From Streptomyces venezuelae ATCC 10712 (GTDB lineage: Bacteria; Actinomycetota; Actinomycetes; Streptomycetales; Streptomycetaceae): a stretch of 64,000 nucleotides of DNA. The notes beneath the pieces are model-generated. The model made no database searches and had not been told where the DNA came from. It was given only the letters and a program-made list of their open reading frames with translations. The stretch is taken from the NCBI RefSeq assembly GCF_008639165.1, contig NZ_CP029197.1, positions 3,596,001 to 3,660,000 of the forward strand, given 5' to 3'. The position numbers and the translations under genes were made by a program. Below, piece after piece: positions 51,185 to 60,738 of this stretch; within the stretch, counting starts at the first letter, position 1, and each line of letters begins with the position of its first letter.

Positions 51185-52051
51185 ATGCTCAGGCTTGTGG
51201 AAAACCACTCCTTGCCGCGCACAGCCGCCTTCTTTGACCTGGACAAGACGGTCATTGCGAAGTCCTCGACGCTGACCTTCAGCAAGTCCTTCTACCGGGG
51301 CGGACTGATCAGCCGCCGTGCCGCCCTGCGGACGGCGTACATCCAGTTCGTCTTCCTGGCAGGTGGGGCCGATCACGACCAGATGGAGCGGATGCGCGAA
51401 TATCTTTCCGCGCTCTGCAAAGGCTGGAACGTCGCCCAGGTGAAGGAGCTCGTCGCCGAGACCCTTCACGACCTGATCGACCCGATCATCTACGACGAGG
51501 CCGCCTCCCTCATCGAGGGTCACCACGCCGCCGGCCGCGACGTCGTGATCGTCTCGACCTCCGGCGCCGAGGTCGTCGAGCCGATCGGCGAGATGCTCGG
51601 CGCCGACCGGGTCGTCGCCACCCGGATGGTGGTCGGGGAGGACGGCTGCTTCACCGGCGAGGTGGAGTACTACGCCTACGGGCCGACGAAGGCGGATGCC
51701 GTCCGTGAGCTCGCCGCCTCGGAGGGGTACGACCTCTCCCGCTGCTACGCGTACAGCGATTCGGCCACCGACATCCCCATGCTGGAGGCCGTCGGCCACC
51801 CGTACGCGGTGAACCCGGACCGGGCGCTGCGCCGCGAGGCCGTGGCCCGGGAGTGGCCGGTCCTCGCCTTCGAGAAGCCGGTGCGGCTGAAGCAGCGGCT
51901 GCCGGAGTTCCGGATGCCGCCCCGTCCCACCCTGGTCGCCGCCGCGGCCGTGGGTGCGGCGGCCGTCGGGGCCGGACTCGTCTGGTACGCCGCCCGCCGT
52001 CGGCAGGCCGCTCTGACCCATCGGCTCGCGGATGACTTTGCCCGAATTTGA
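51185..52051 (+). CDS. HAD-IB family hydrolase with C-terminal membrane anchor
   Basis: A 288-residue HAD phosphatase of the SerB/CicA-like IB group. Motif I is AFFDLDKTVIAK (nucleophile Asp), motif II VIVSTSG, motif III K with motif IV in CYAYSDSATDIPML. Residues about 250-272 form a membrane helix (LVAAAAVGAAAVGAGLVWYA) and the C-terminus is short and basic. It probably dephosphorylates a membrane-associated substrate. Start ATG 51185. From memory the S. coelicolor counterpart is annotated as morphological-differentiation-associated. Confidence 0.9.
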   Translation: MLRLVENHSLPRTAAFFDLDKTVIAKSSTLTFSKSFYRGGLISRRAALRTAYIQFVFLAGGADHDQMERMREYLSALCKGWNVAQVKELVAETLHDLIDPIIYDEAASLIEGHHAAGRDVVIVSTSGAEVVEPIGEMLGADRVVATRMVVGEDGCFTGEVEYYAYGPTKADAVRELAASEGYDLSRCYAYSDSATDIPMLEAVGHPYAVNPDRALRREAVAREWPVLAFEKPVRLKQRLPEFRMPPRPTLVAAAAVGAAAVGAGLVWYAARRRQAALTHRLADDFARI

Positions 52052-52152
52052 GCAATGAGCAGAGAAGTGGAGCCAGCACTTTCGCTTCTACCGCGACAGG
52101 AGTAGAAAGGAATCAGGCCCGCGAGACCGAGGACATCCGAGAGGATCACCTG

Positions 52153-52182
52153 TTGAGCATGAAGGCCCCACGGACCTAGCAC
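52153..52182 (+). promoter_or_regulatory. promoter of the candidate 6S-like RNA
   Basis: TTGAGC (52153-52158), 18 bp, TAGCAC (52177-52182). The start of transcription is expected near 52189. Confidence 0.45.
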
Positions 52183-52188
52183 AGAAAC

Positions 52189-52373
52189 CGAGCACCCACG
52201 CGACGTCGACCCGTCGATTACGGGCCAGCCGCACCAGGCCACGGGCAAAGTTCCCGGCCTGATGGGCACATATTCGAGGACGCATGGTAACTGGGTAGAC
52301 GTGCCAGCGGCGGTGCCAGAACTGGTGCCGCCGCAACCCTTTCCGGGCCCCCGCGGGGGCCCGGAATCGTTCT
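52189..52373 (+). ncRNA. candidate 6S-like regulatory RNA
   Basis: This 335-bp gap has no convincing protein gene but holds an RNA-like unit: a promoter at 52153, a hairpin built on CAGGCC-GGG/CCC-GGCCTG near 52230-52262, a second strong hairpin (gcggcgg-tg-ccag / ctgg-tg-ccgccgc) near 52308-52336, then a terminator. The size of about 185 nt fits 6S RNA. From memory, the S. coelicolor 6S-like RNA (scr3559) lies between homologues of the same two neighbours, the HAD protein and the Fic-like oxidoreductase. I could not confirm the long 6S rod by eye, so the identity rests on position and size. Confidence 0.5.
52341..52366. terminator. perfect 26-bp palindromic terminator
   Basis: TTCCGGGCCCCCG pairs exactly with CGGGGGCCCGGAA. 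On the plus strand it is followed by TCGTTCT. It separates the candidate RNA from the convergent Fic-like gene. Confidence 0.8.
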
Positions 52374-52386
52374 GTCCGGGCCGGAT

Positions 52387-53205
52387 TCAGGCCGCGCCGC
52401 GCTGCAGCGCCTCGCACACGGCCGTCGACTCGCGGACACCCAGCTCGACCGAGCGGCCGCAGTGCGCGATCCAGCCGCCCACGCCCTCCGGCGTCCCCGA
52501 CAGGTACCCCTCGAACGCGGCCAGGTACGCGGCCCGCCCCTGCTCCGCGTGGCCGACCTCCGCCGGGCAGATCGCCTTGGGGTCGAGACCGCTGCCGACC
52601 AGCACGATCCGCTCCGCCGCCCGCGCGACCAGGCCGTTGTGGGTGGTGAAGGGCCGCAGCGCGAGCAGCTCGCCGTGCACCACGGCGGCCGTCACGAGCG
52701 CGGGGGCCTCGCCGCCCGCGACGATCAGCTCCGCGAGGCCGTCGAGCCGGCCCGCGACCTCGGCGGGCGTCGGCAGCGGCGCCTCCACCAGCGGTTCGTC
52801 GACCGTCTCGCCGTCCAGCCGGGGCCGGCCCACGGACTCGCCGGGATCGCCCGCGGCGACCAGGTGGAGCCGGGCGAGGACCCGGAGCGGCGACTGGCGC
52901 CAGATGGAGAGCAGCTGCCCCGCCTCGGCGCCGAGGCGCAGCGCGGCACCGACCGTGCGGGCCTCGGCGTCGGAGCCGAAGTCGGTGCGGCGGCGGACCT
53001 CTTCGAGGGCCCAGTCGGCCCCGGACAGGGCGGCCGAGCCGCGGGCGCCGCGCAGGGCCGCCTCGGAGGAGATCTCGTTGCTCCGGCGGCGCATCACACG
53101 GTGGCCGTAGACCCGGTCGACGGCCTTGCGTACGGAGTCCACCGCGTCGGCGACGCCCGGCAGGGAGCCGAGGGCGGCCAAGGGGTCAGAGGCGTGCGTA
53201 CTCAT
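52387..53205 (-). CDS. Fic/DOC-like protein with degenerate motif
   Basis: A 272-residue protein often labelled oxidoreductase in Streptomyces, but with a Fic-like layout. The core helix and loop read VHGELLALRPFTTHNGLVAR at the place of the HPFxxGNGRxxR motif: Pro-Phe, Asn-Gly and a final Arg remain, while the catalytic His is Leu-Arg and the first Gly is His. It may be an inactive or divergent AMP-transferase. ATG 53205 lies 8 nt after a -10-like TAGCCT and has no ribosome binding site, so it is probably leaderless; a 19-codon upstream extension is less likely. It is divergent from the CooC-like ATPase. Confidence 0.75.
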   Translation of the reverse strand: MSTHASDPLAALGSLPGVADAVDSVRKAVDRVYGHRVMRRRSNEISSEAALRGARGSAALSGADWALEEVRRRTDFGSDAEARTVGAALRLGAEAGQLLSIWRQSPLRVLARLHLVAAGDPGESVGRPRLDGETVDEPLVEAPLPTPAEVAGRLDGLAELIVAGGEAPALVTAAVVHGELLALRPFTTHNGLVARAAERIVLVGSGLDPKAICPAEVGHAEQGRAAYLAAFEGYLSGTPEGVGGWIAHCGRSVELGVRESTAVCEALQRGAA

Positions 53206-53213
53206 AAGTAGGG

Positions 53214-53219
53214 AGGCTA
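53214..53219 (-). promoter_or_regulatory. -10 hexamer of a probable leaderless promoter
   Basis: TAGCCT on the minus strand, 8 nt before the ATG at 53205. Confidence 0.4.
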
Positions 53220-53293
53220 CGCGCCCCGCGGGCCGACCCCACGATGGAGTGGTCTTCTTCACGCATCCCGACCACGCGGCGCGTTCATACCAC

Positions 53294-53299
53294 TACCCT
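53294..53299 (+). promoter_or_regulatory. -10 hexamer of a probable leaderless promoter
   Basis: TACCCT, 8 nt before the ATG at 53308; the upstream GTG at 53302 would lie inside or at the very start of the transcript. Confidence 0.4.
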
Positions 53300-53307
53300 A
53301 GGTGAAC

Positions 53308-54294
53308 ATGAAGATCGCTTTCGTCGGGAAGGGCGGCAGCGGCAAGACCACGCTGTCCTCGCTCTTCATCCGCCACCTCGCCGCCAACGAAGCCCCGGTC
53401 GTCGCCGTCGACGCCGACATCAACCAGCACCTCGGCGCCGCGCTGGGCCTGCCCGACGCGGAGGCCGCGGCGCTGCCCGCGATGGGCGCGCACCTGCCGC
53501 TCATCAAGGAGTACCTGCGGGGCAGCAACCCGCGGATCGTCTCCGCCGACACGATGATCAAGACGACTCCGCCCGGGGACGGTTCGCGGCTGCTGCGGGT
53601 CCGCGAGGAGAACCCGGTGTACGAGGCCTGTGCGCGGACGGTCCGGCTGGACGACGGCGACATCCGGCTGATGGCGACGGGCCCGTTCACCGAGTCGGAC
53701 CTCGGGGTCTCCTGCTACCACTCGAAGGTCGGCGCGGTGGAGCTGTGCCTCAACCACCTGGTCGACGGCCCGGACGAGTACGTGGTCGTCGACATGACCG
53801 CGGGCTCCGACTCCTTCGCCTCGGGCCTCTTCACCCGCTTCGACATGACGTTCCTGGTCGCCGAGCCGACCCGCAAGGGCGTGTCGGTCTACCGCCAGTA
53901 CAAGGAGTACGCGCGGGACTTCGGCGTCGCGCTCAAGGTCGTCGGCAACAAGGTGCAGGGCCAGGACGACCTCGACTTCCTGCGCGCGGAGGTCGGCGAG
54001 GACCTGCTCGTGACGGTGGGCCACTCGGACTGGGTCCGCGCGATGGAGAAGGGCCGCCCGCCGCGCTTCGACCTCCTGGAGGCCGAGAACCGGATGTCCC
54101 TCCAGGCCCTCCAGGACGCGGCGGACGACTCGTACACCGCCCGCGACTGGGAGCGCTACACGCGCCAGATGGTCCACTTCCACCTCCGCAACGCGGAGAG
54201 CTGGGGCAACGCCAAGACCGGGGCCGACCTGGCCGCGCAGGTCGACCCCGATTTCGTCCTGACCGAGAGCCTCAGCGCCGTTCAGCCGGCTTAG
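53308..54294 (+). CDS. CooC/MinD-like nucleotide-binding protein
   Basis: A 328-residue P-loop ATPase of the SIMIBI class. It has the deviant Walker A VGKGGSGKTTLSSLF, the switch VDADINQHLGAALGL and VVDMTAGSDSFASGL. The layout matches the CooC group, whose members insert or handle metal cofactors, but actinobacterial members have no assigned client. The start is ATG 53308 (MKIAFVGKGG); a GTG two codons upstream is possible. The 3' end overlaps the convergent deacetylase-like gene by 23 bp. Confidence 0.88.
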   Translation: MKIAFVGKGGSGKTTLSSLFIRHLAANEAPVVAVDADINQHLGAALGLPDAEAAALPAMGAHLPLIKEYLRGSNPRIVSADTMIKTTPPGDGSRLLRVREENPVYEACARTVRLDDGDIRLMATGPFTESDLGVSCYHSKVGAVELCLNHLVDGPDEYVVVDMTAGSDSFASGLFTRFDMTFLVAEPTRKGVSVYRQYKEYARDFGVALKVVGNKVQGQDDLDFLRAEVGEDLLVTVGHSDWVRAMEKGRPPRFDLLEAENRMSLQALQDAADDSYTARDWERYTRQMVHFHLRNAESWGNAKTGADLAAQVDPDFVLTESLSAVQPA

Positions 54295-55579
54295 CGGCGC
54301 CGGCGGCCCCCGACGGGGCCGGTGGGGTCGCCGGCTGGGGGGCGAGGAAGGCCTTCCAGCCGGCCGGCGGGGCCTGGCCGACCTTCAGGGTGCGCATCTT
54401 GGCGATGACGTCGGGGTCCTGGGCGTCGAGCCAGTCCGCGAGCTGGCGGAAGGACACGCACTTGACGTCCTTCTGCACGCAGACCGTCGCGATGGTCTCC
54501 TCGATGGCCCGCATGTACGTGCCGCCGTTCCAGGACTCGAAGTGGTTGCCGATGATGAGCGGCGCGCGGTTGCCCTGGTAGGAGCGCTGGAAGGCCTGCA
54601 CAAGGCCGTCCCTCATCTGGTTGCCCCAGTACTCCCGCTGGGACGGGTCGCCCTGCGTGGTGCCCGGGGACTGGTTGACGAGGAAGTTGTAGTCCATGGA
54701 CAGGGTCTGGAAGGCGCGGCCCGGGACCGGGACGAGCTGCAGCGACAGGTCCCAGAGGCCCAGGTCCTTCTTGGGCCAGATCTGGTCGTTGACGCCGCTG
54801 GTGTCGTAGCGGAAGCCCAGCTCGGCCGCCGCGCGGACGAAGTTCTTCCGGCCTTCGAGGCAGGGGGTGCGGGCGCCGACGAGCTCCTTGTCGTAGTCGA
54901 ACGGCAGCGGCTGCTCGGTGCGCAGCCCCGAGTTGGTCTTCCAGTTCTTGACGAAGGACTTGGCCTGCTTGATCTCGCTCTTCCACTCGTCGACGGACCA
55001 GGTCCCGACGCCGCCGTCGGCCCCGCAGAAGTGCCCGTTGAAGTGGGTGCCGATCTCGTTGCCCTCCTGCCACGCCCCGCGGAGTTCGCGGACGGTGGCG
55101 CGGATGCCCTCGGTGTCGTTGAAGCCGATGTCGGAGCGCCCGGGGCTGTGCTGCGGCGGGTCGTAGAGGGCCTTCTTCTCCTCGGGCAGCAGGTACACGC
55201 CGCTGAGGAAGTACGTCATGGTGGCGTCGTACTTCTTGCCGACCGCGCGGAAGTGGGAGAAGAGCTTCTGGCTGTCCTCGCCGGCGCCGTCCCAGGAGAA
55301 GACGACGAACTGCGGCGGGGTCTCGCCCGGCTTGAGCCGCTGCCAGACGGGCTGGCGGGGCTGGGCGCCGGTGTAGGCGGTGGAGCCGTCACCGATCAGG
55401 CGGACCGCGTTCGGGGCGGCGGCGGGGCCCTTCTTGGCGCCCGCGCCGCCCGGCGTGCTCTTCGTGGCGGTTCCGTCGGAGCCCGAGCAGCCGGCGAGGC
55501 CGGTGATCAGGGCGACGGCGAGGGCACCGGCGGCGAGCGCCTTCCTCTGGGCAGTGGTCCTTCTCCCGGCGGCTGTCAT
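54272..55579 (-). CDS. lipoprotein with polysaccharide-deacetylase-like fold
   Basis: A 435-residue exported protein. The signal ends in a lipobox (LAVALITGLAGCSG). The barrel shows NodB-like elements: first strand QFVVFSWDGAGE with the metal-binding Asp, the HxxxH-type motif NEIGTHFNGHF, and later LIIGNHFESWNGG. It probably removes acetyl groups from a cell-wall polymer, though no substrate can be named. ATG 55579 has GAGG at 7-nt spacing. A Pro/Ala-rich tail follows the domain and is encoded antisense to the end of the CooC-like gene. Confidence 0.85.
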   Translation of the reverse strand: MTAAGRRTTAQRKALAAGALAVALITGLAGCSGSDGTATKSTPGGAGAKKGPAAAPNAVRLIGDGSTAYTGAQPRQPVWQRLKPGETPPQFVVFSWDGAGEDSQKLFSHFRAVGKKYDATMTYFLSGVYLLPEEKKALYDPPQHSPGRSDIGFNDTEGIRATVRELRGAWQEGNEIGTHFNGHFCGADGGVGTWSVDEWKSEIKQAKSFVKNWKTNSGLRTEQPLPFDYDKELVGARTPCLEGRKNFVRAAAELGFRYDTSGVNDQIWPKKDLGLWDLSLQLVPVPGRAFQTLSMDYNFLVNQSPGTTQGDPSQREYWGNQMRDGLVQAFQRSYQGNRAPLIIGNHFESWNGGTYMRAIEETIATVCVQKDVKCVSFRQLADWLDAQDPDVIAKMRTLKVGQAPPAGWKAFLAPQPATPPAPSGAAGAAKPAERR

Positions 55580-55671
55580 CCGCCCACCTCTCCTCGGTTC
55601 CGTACGAGCGGCGTCAACGTCGCACCGAGGCGGCCGGAAAGATGAAACGACAAGCGGCAATACGTTCGTCC

Positions 55672-55689
55672 TTCACCGGAACCGGTGAA
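55672..55689. promoter_or_regulatory. palindrome TTCACCGG-AA-CCGGTGAA between divergent genes
   Basis: A perfect 8+2+8 inverted repeat in the 312-bp gap between the deacetylase-like lipoprotein (starts 55579, minus) and the SulP-carbonic anhydrase gene (starts 55892, plus). The gap is less GC-rich than its surroundings and holds no gene. Possible operator for one or both. Confidence 0.45.
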
Positions 55690-55891
55690 TCATTGCCCTG
55701 TTTGCCCCGAAAATAATGCCGGAGACTTTACTCTCCATTACGATCCATTTACCGAGCGTTGGTCCTCGTCTCGGCGGGGACCCCGCCTTGCCACGCTTTG
55801 CATCCCGCCGCTGCATGCCGTGACCCACGGCCGCGAGCCCCCACGTTCGTCCCGCACGAACCGCGACCGCGCTGCCCCGGAGGAGACGGGA

Positions 55892-58264
55892 ATGACCCTC
55901 TGCACCCCCGACCGCACCACCAACCGACCCCGCGTCCAGCGGCCCCACAGCCCGCCGGAGCGGCCCCGCCGCTTCCGGATCGCGGGGGCCGATCTGTCCG
56001 CCTCCGTCGCCGTCTTCCTGATCGCCCTGCCCCTCTCGCTCGGCATCGCGCTCGCCACCGGAGCGCCGCTCCAGTCCGGCCTGGTCGCCGCCGCCGTCGG
56101 CGGCCTCGTGGCCGGCCGGTTCGGCGGCTCCCCGCTCCAGGTGAGCGGCCCCGCCGCCGGCCTCACCGTGGTGACCGCCGAGCTCATCCAGCTGTACGGC
56201 TGGCGCACCACCTGCGCCATCACCGTCCTCGCCGGACTCGCCCAACTCGGCCTTTCCGCCCTGCGCGTGGCCCGCTCGGCGCTCGCCGTATCGCCCGCGA
56301 TCGTGCACGGCATGCTGGCCGGCATCGGCGTCACCATCGCCCTCGCCCAGCTCCACATCGTGCTCGGCGGCACCCCGCAGAGCTCCGCCGTCGACAACGT
56401 CATGGGACTGCCGAGCCAGTTGGCGCGCATCGACCCGGCCGCGCTCGGCATCAGCGCCCTCACCGTGGTCGGCCTGCTCGGCTGGCCCCGGCTGCCGGGC
56501 CGCGCCGGGCAGCTCGCCCGTAAGGTCCCGGCCGCGCTCGTCGCGGTGACCGGGGCGACGGCGGTGGCGGCCGTCGCCGGGCTCGCCGTCCCCCGGGTCG
56601 ACCTGCCGTCCTGGAGCAGCCACGCCCTGCCCGGCCTGCCCGAGGGTCCGGTGCTCGGCATCGCGGCCGGAGTGCTGACGATCACCCTGGTCACCAGCGT
56701 GCAGTCGCTGCTCTCCGCCGTCGCGGTCGACAAGCTGGTCGCCGCCCGCGCCGACGGTGGCAGGGGCGTCCCCCGCTCCCGCCTCGACCGCGAGCTCGCC
56801 GGTCAGGGCGCGGCCAACCTGGTCTCGGGTGCGCTCGGCGGCCTCCCGGTCGCGGGAGTCGCGGTCCGCAGTGTCGCCAACGTGTCGGCGGGTGCGGTGA
56901 GCCGGGCCTCCACGATGCTGCACGGTCTGTGGATCGTGCTCGCGGCCCTGCTGCTCGTGCCCGTGCTCGACCTGATCCCGCTGCCCGCGCTCGCCGCCCT
57001 GGTGATGGTGGTCGGCATCCAGATGGTCAGCATCACCCGCATCCGTACCGTCACCAGACACCGCGAGGTCGTCGTCTACGCGGTGACCCTGACGGGTGTC
57101 GTCCTCATCGGCATCCTGGAGGGGGTCGCCCTCGGGATCGCCGTGGCCATCGCGGTCGCCCTGCACCGGCTGACCCGCACCCGGATCACCCGCGAAGAGC
57201 GGGACGGGCGCCAGCTGCTGCACGTGCGGGGGCAGTTGACCTTCCTCGCCGTTCCCCGGCTGAGCCGGGCCCTGCATCAACTCCCCCACGGCTCCGACGT
57301 GGTGGTCGAGCTGGACGGATCTTTCATGGACCACGCCGCTTACGAGACGCTGAGCGACTGGACCGCCGGGCACCTGGCCAACGGCGGTACGGTCGAGACG
57401 ACCGGCCCCTCGGGCGTCCGGATCGCCGAGCCCACGCCGACGGCCCCCTCGGCCGCCGCGCACGGCTGCTGCCGCCCCTGGACGCCCTGGCACAACCACC
57501 AGTGCGGCGAGCAGCCCGCGAGCCCGCCCGACGCGGAGACCGACGAGACCGGGGAGACCCCGCCCACGACGGGGCTGAAACTGGCCAGCGGCATCGGCAA
57601 GTTCCAGCGGAACACGGCCCCGCTGGTACGGGACGAGCTGGCGCGGCTCGCCCGGGAGGGCCAGCGGCCCTCGCAGCTCTTCCTGACCTGCGCCGACTCC
57701 CGGCTGGTCACCAGCATGATCACGTCGAGCGGCCCCGGTGACCTGTTCACCGTCCGCAATGTCGGCAACCTCGTCCCGCTCCCCGGCGAGGAGAGCGGTG
57801 ACGACTCGGTGGCGGCGGCGATCGAGTACGCGGTGGAGGTGCTGCGGGTCGAGTCGATCACCGTCTGCGGCCATTCCGGCTGCGGCGCGATGCAGGCCCT
57901 GCTCAACGGCCGCCCGGACGACCCGCCGAGCCCGCTCCGCCGCTGGCTGCGGCACGGCACGCCCAGCCTGGAGCGGATGGCGAGCCGGAGACACGCCTGG
58001 GCCCGGATCTCCGGGCGGCTGCCGGCCGACGCGGTCGAGCAGCTCTGTCTGACCAACGTGGTCCAGCAGTTGGAGCACCTGCGGGCGTACGAGTCGGTGG
58101 CGCGGCGGCTCGCCGAGGGCACGCTCACGCTGCACGGCATGTACTTCCATGTGGGCGAGGCGCAGGCGTACCTCCTCTCCGGGACGGACGAGGTGCACTC
58201 GTACGACGACGTCTTCACCCAGGTCATGCCGACGGAGCCGCTGGAGACGGCCCGCGCGTCCTAG
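55892..58264 (+). CDS. SulP anion transporter fused to beta-carbonic anhydrase
   Basis: A 790-residue fusion. Residues 28-430 are a SulP transporter (ADLSASVAVFLIALPLSLGI; GSPLQVSGPAAGLTVVTAEL; DLIPLPALAALVMVVGIQMV). A STAS-like segment follows (LLHVRGQLTFLAVPRLSRAL, then VVVELDGSFMDHAAYE). Residues about 565-785 are beta-carbonic anhydrase with zinc ligands in LTCADSRL and VCGHSGCGAM, and the Asp-Arg dyad in CADSR. The likely job is bicarbonate uptake coupled to CO2/bicarbonate interconversion, as in BicA-like proteins. ATG 55892 has GGAGGA about 8 nt upstream. Confidence 0.95.
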   Translation: MTLCTPDRTTNRPRVQRPHSPPERPRRFRIAGADLSASVAVFLIALPLSLGIALATGAPLQSGLVAAAVGGLVAGRFGGSPLQVSGPAAGLTVVTAELIQLYGWRTTCAITVLAGLAQLGLSALRVARSALAVSPAIVHGMLAGIGVTIALAQLHIVLGGTPQSSAVDNVMGLPSQLARIDPAALGISALTVVGLLGWPRLPGRAGQLARKVPAALVAVTGATAVAAVAGLAVPRVDLPSWSSHALPGLPEGPVLGIAAGVLTITLVTSVQSLLSAVAVDKLVAARADGGRGVPRSRLDRELAGQGAANLVSGALGGLPVAGVAVRSVANVSAGAVSRASTMLHGLWIVLAALLLVPVLDLIPLPALAALVMVVGIQMVSITRIRTVTRHREVVVYAVTLTGVVLIGILEGVALGIAVAIAVALHRLTRTRITREERDGRQLLHVRGQLTFLAVPRLSRALHQLPHGSDVVVELDGSFMDHAAYETLSDWTAGHLANGGTVETTGPSGVRIAEPTPTAPSAAAHGCCRPWTPWHNHQCGEQPASPPDAETDETGETPPTTGLKLASGIGKFQRNTAPLVRDELARLAREGQRPSQLFLTCADSRLVTSMITSSGPGDLFTVRNVGNLVPLPGEESGDDSVAAAIEYAVEVLRVESITVCGHSGCGAMQALLNGRPDDPPSPLRRWLRHGTPSLERMASRRHAWARISGRLPADAVEQLCLTNVVQQLEHLRAYESVARRLAEGTLTLHGMYFHVGEAQAYLLSGTDEVHSYDDVFTQVMPTEPLETARAS

Positions 58265-58341
58265 GACAGCGGGGCGGTCCGCCGCAGGGCGGACGGGCCC
58301 GCGCGTCCTGAACCTTCCCTTCCCTCCGTCCGTGAGACTGT

Positions 58342-58379
58342 GTGGCCCCTTCTCCCCCCGCTCGGGAGGAAGGGGCCAC
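58342..58379. terminator. terminator between the SulP fusion and acs
   Basis: 11-bp stem gtggccccttc / gaaggggccac with inner C/G pairing. A smaller hairpin (gtccgcc-gcag-ggcggac) lies at 58277-58294. Confidence 0.75.
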
Positions 58380-58504
58380 CCCACGTCAGACGACTCACAG
58401 GTCTAAACCAGTTGCCTGGAGGCTCTTGTCACCCGGGCCTCCGACTGATGAGCTATGACGCGGGACACATACGCACAGAGGACGCCCTGGGAAAGGGAGA
58501 TGTC

Positions 58505-60460
<1,956 letters not shown>

Positions 60461-60524
60461 GCCCCCGCCCCAGCCGCCGACGCGGGCACGGCCACAGCCG
60501 CAGCCCGGTGTCACCGCGACACGG

Positions 60525-60555
60525 ACGCCCGCCCCGAGCCACTCGGGGCGGGCGT
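60525..60555 (+). terminator. acs terminator
   Basis: 14-bp perfect stem (acgcccgccccgag and complement) with a CCA loop, followed by TT. Confidence 0.85.
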
Positions 60556-60649
60556 TTCGCTTGCCCCACCCCGAGGGGACGAACGGGGCAATTCTCCCTA
60601 AAGTGAGTCTCGCCGGACACCACGCGCGCTCGTTAGGTAAAGTAAAGAA

Positions 60650-60664
60650 CGCGTCAACGACGCG
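60650..60664. promoter_or_regulatory. inverted repeat in the nhaA leader
   Basis: CGCGT-caacg-ACGCG beside an AT-rich stretch (ttaggtaaagtaaag, 60632-60646), about 75-105 bp before the nhaA start. Possible promoter/operator. Confidence 0.3.
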
Positions 60665-60738
60665 GTAAGAAACCTAGGTGCGCCGGGAAGTCTGGTCGGC
60701 ATGTGCTTCGCCCTGCCCACCGACCGGAGGTTTCCCCC

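Noticed and set aside
50832..51275. A 147-codon plus-strand ORF between the tad operon and the HAD gene
   Set aside because: No ribosome binding site, shadow-like Arg/Pro/Thr composition, and it runs into the start of the HAD gene in another frame.
52088..52417. A 109-codon minus-strand ORF in the HAD-Fic gap
   Set aside because: It crosses the 26-bp palindromic terminator and overlaps the end of the Fic-like gene. An RNA gene explains the gap better.
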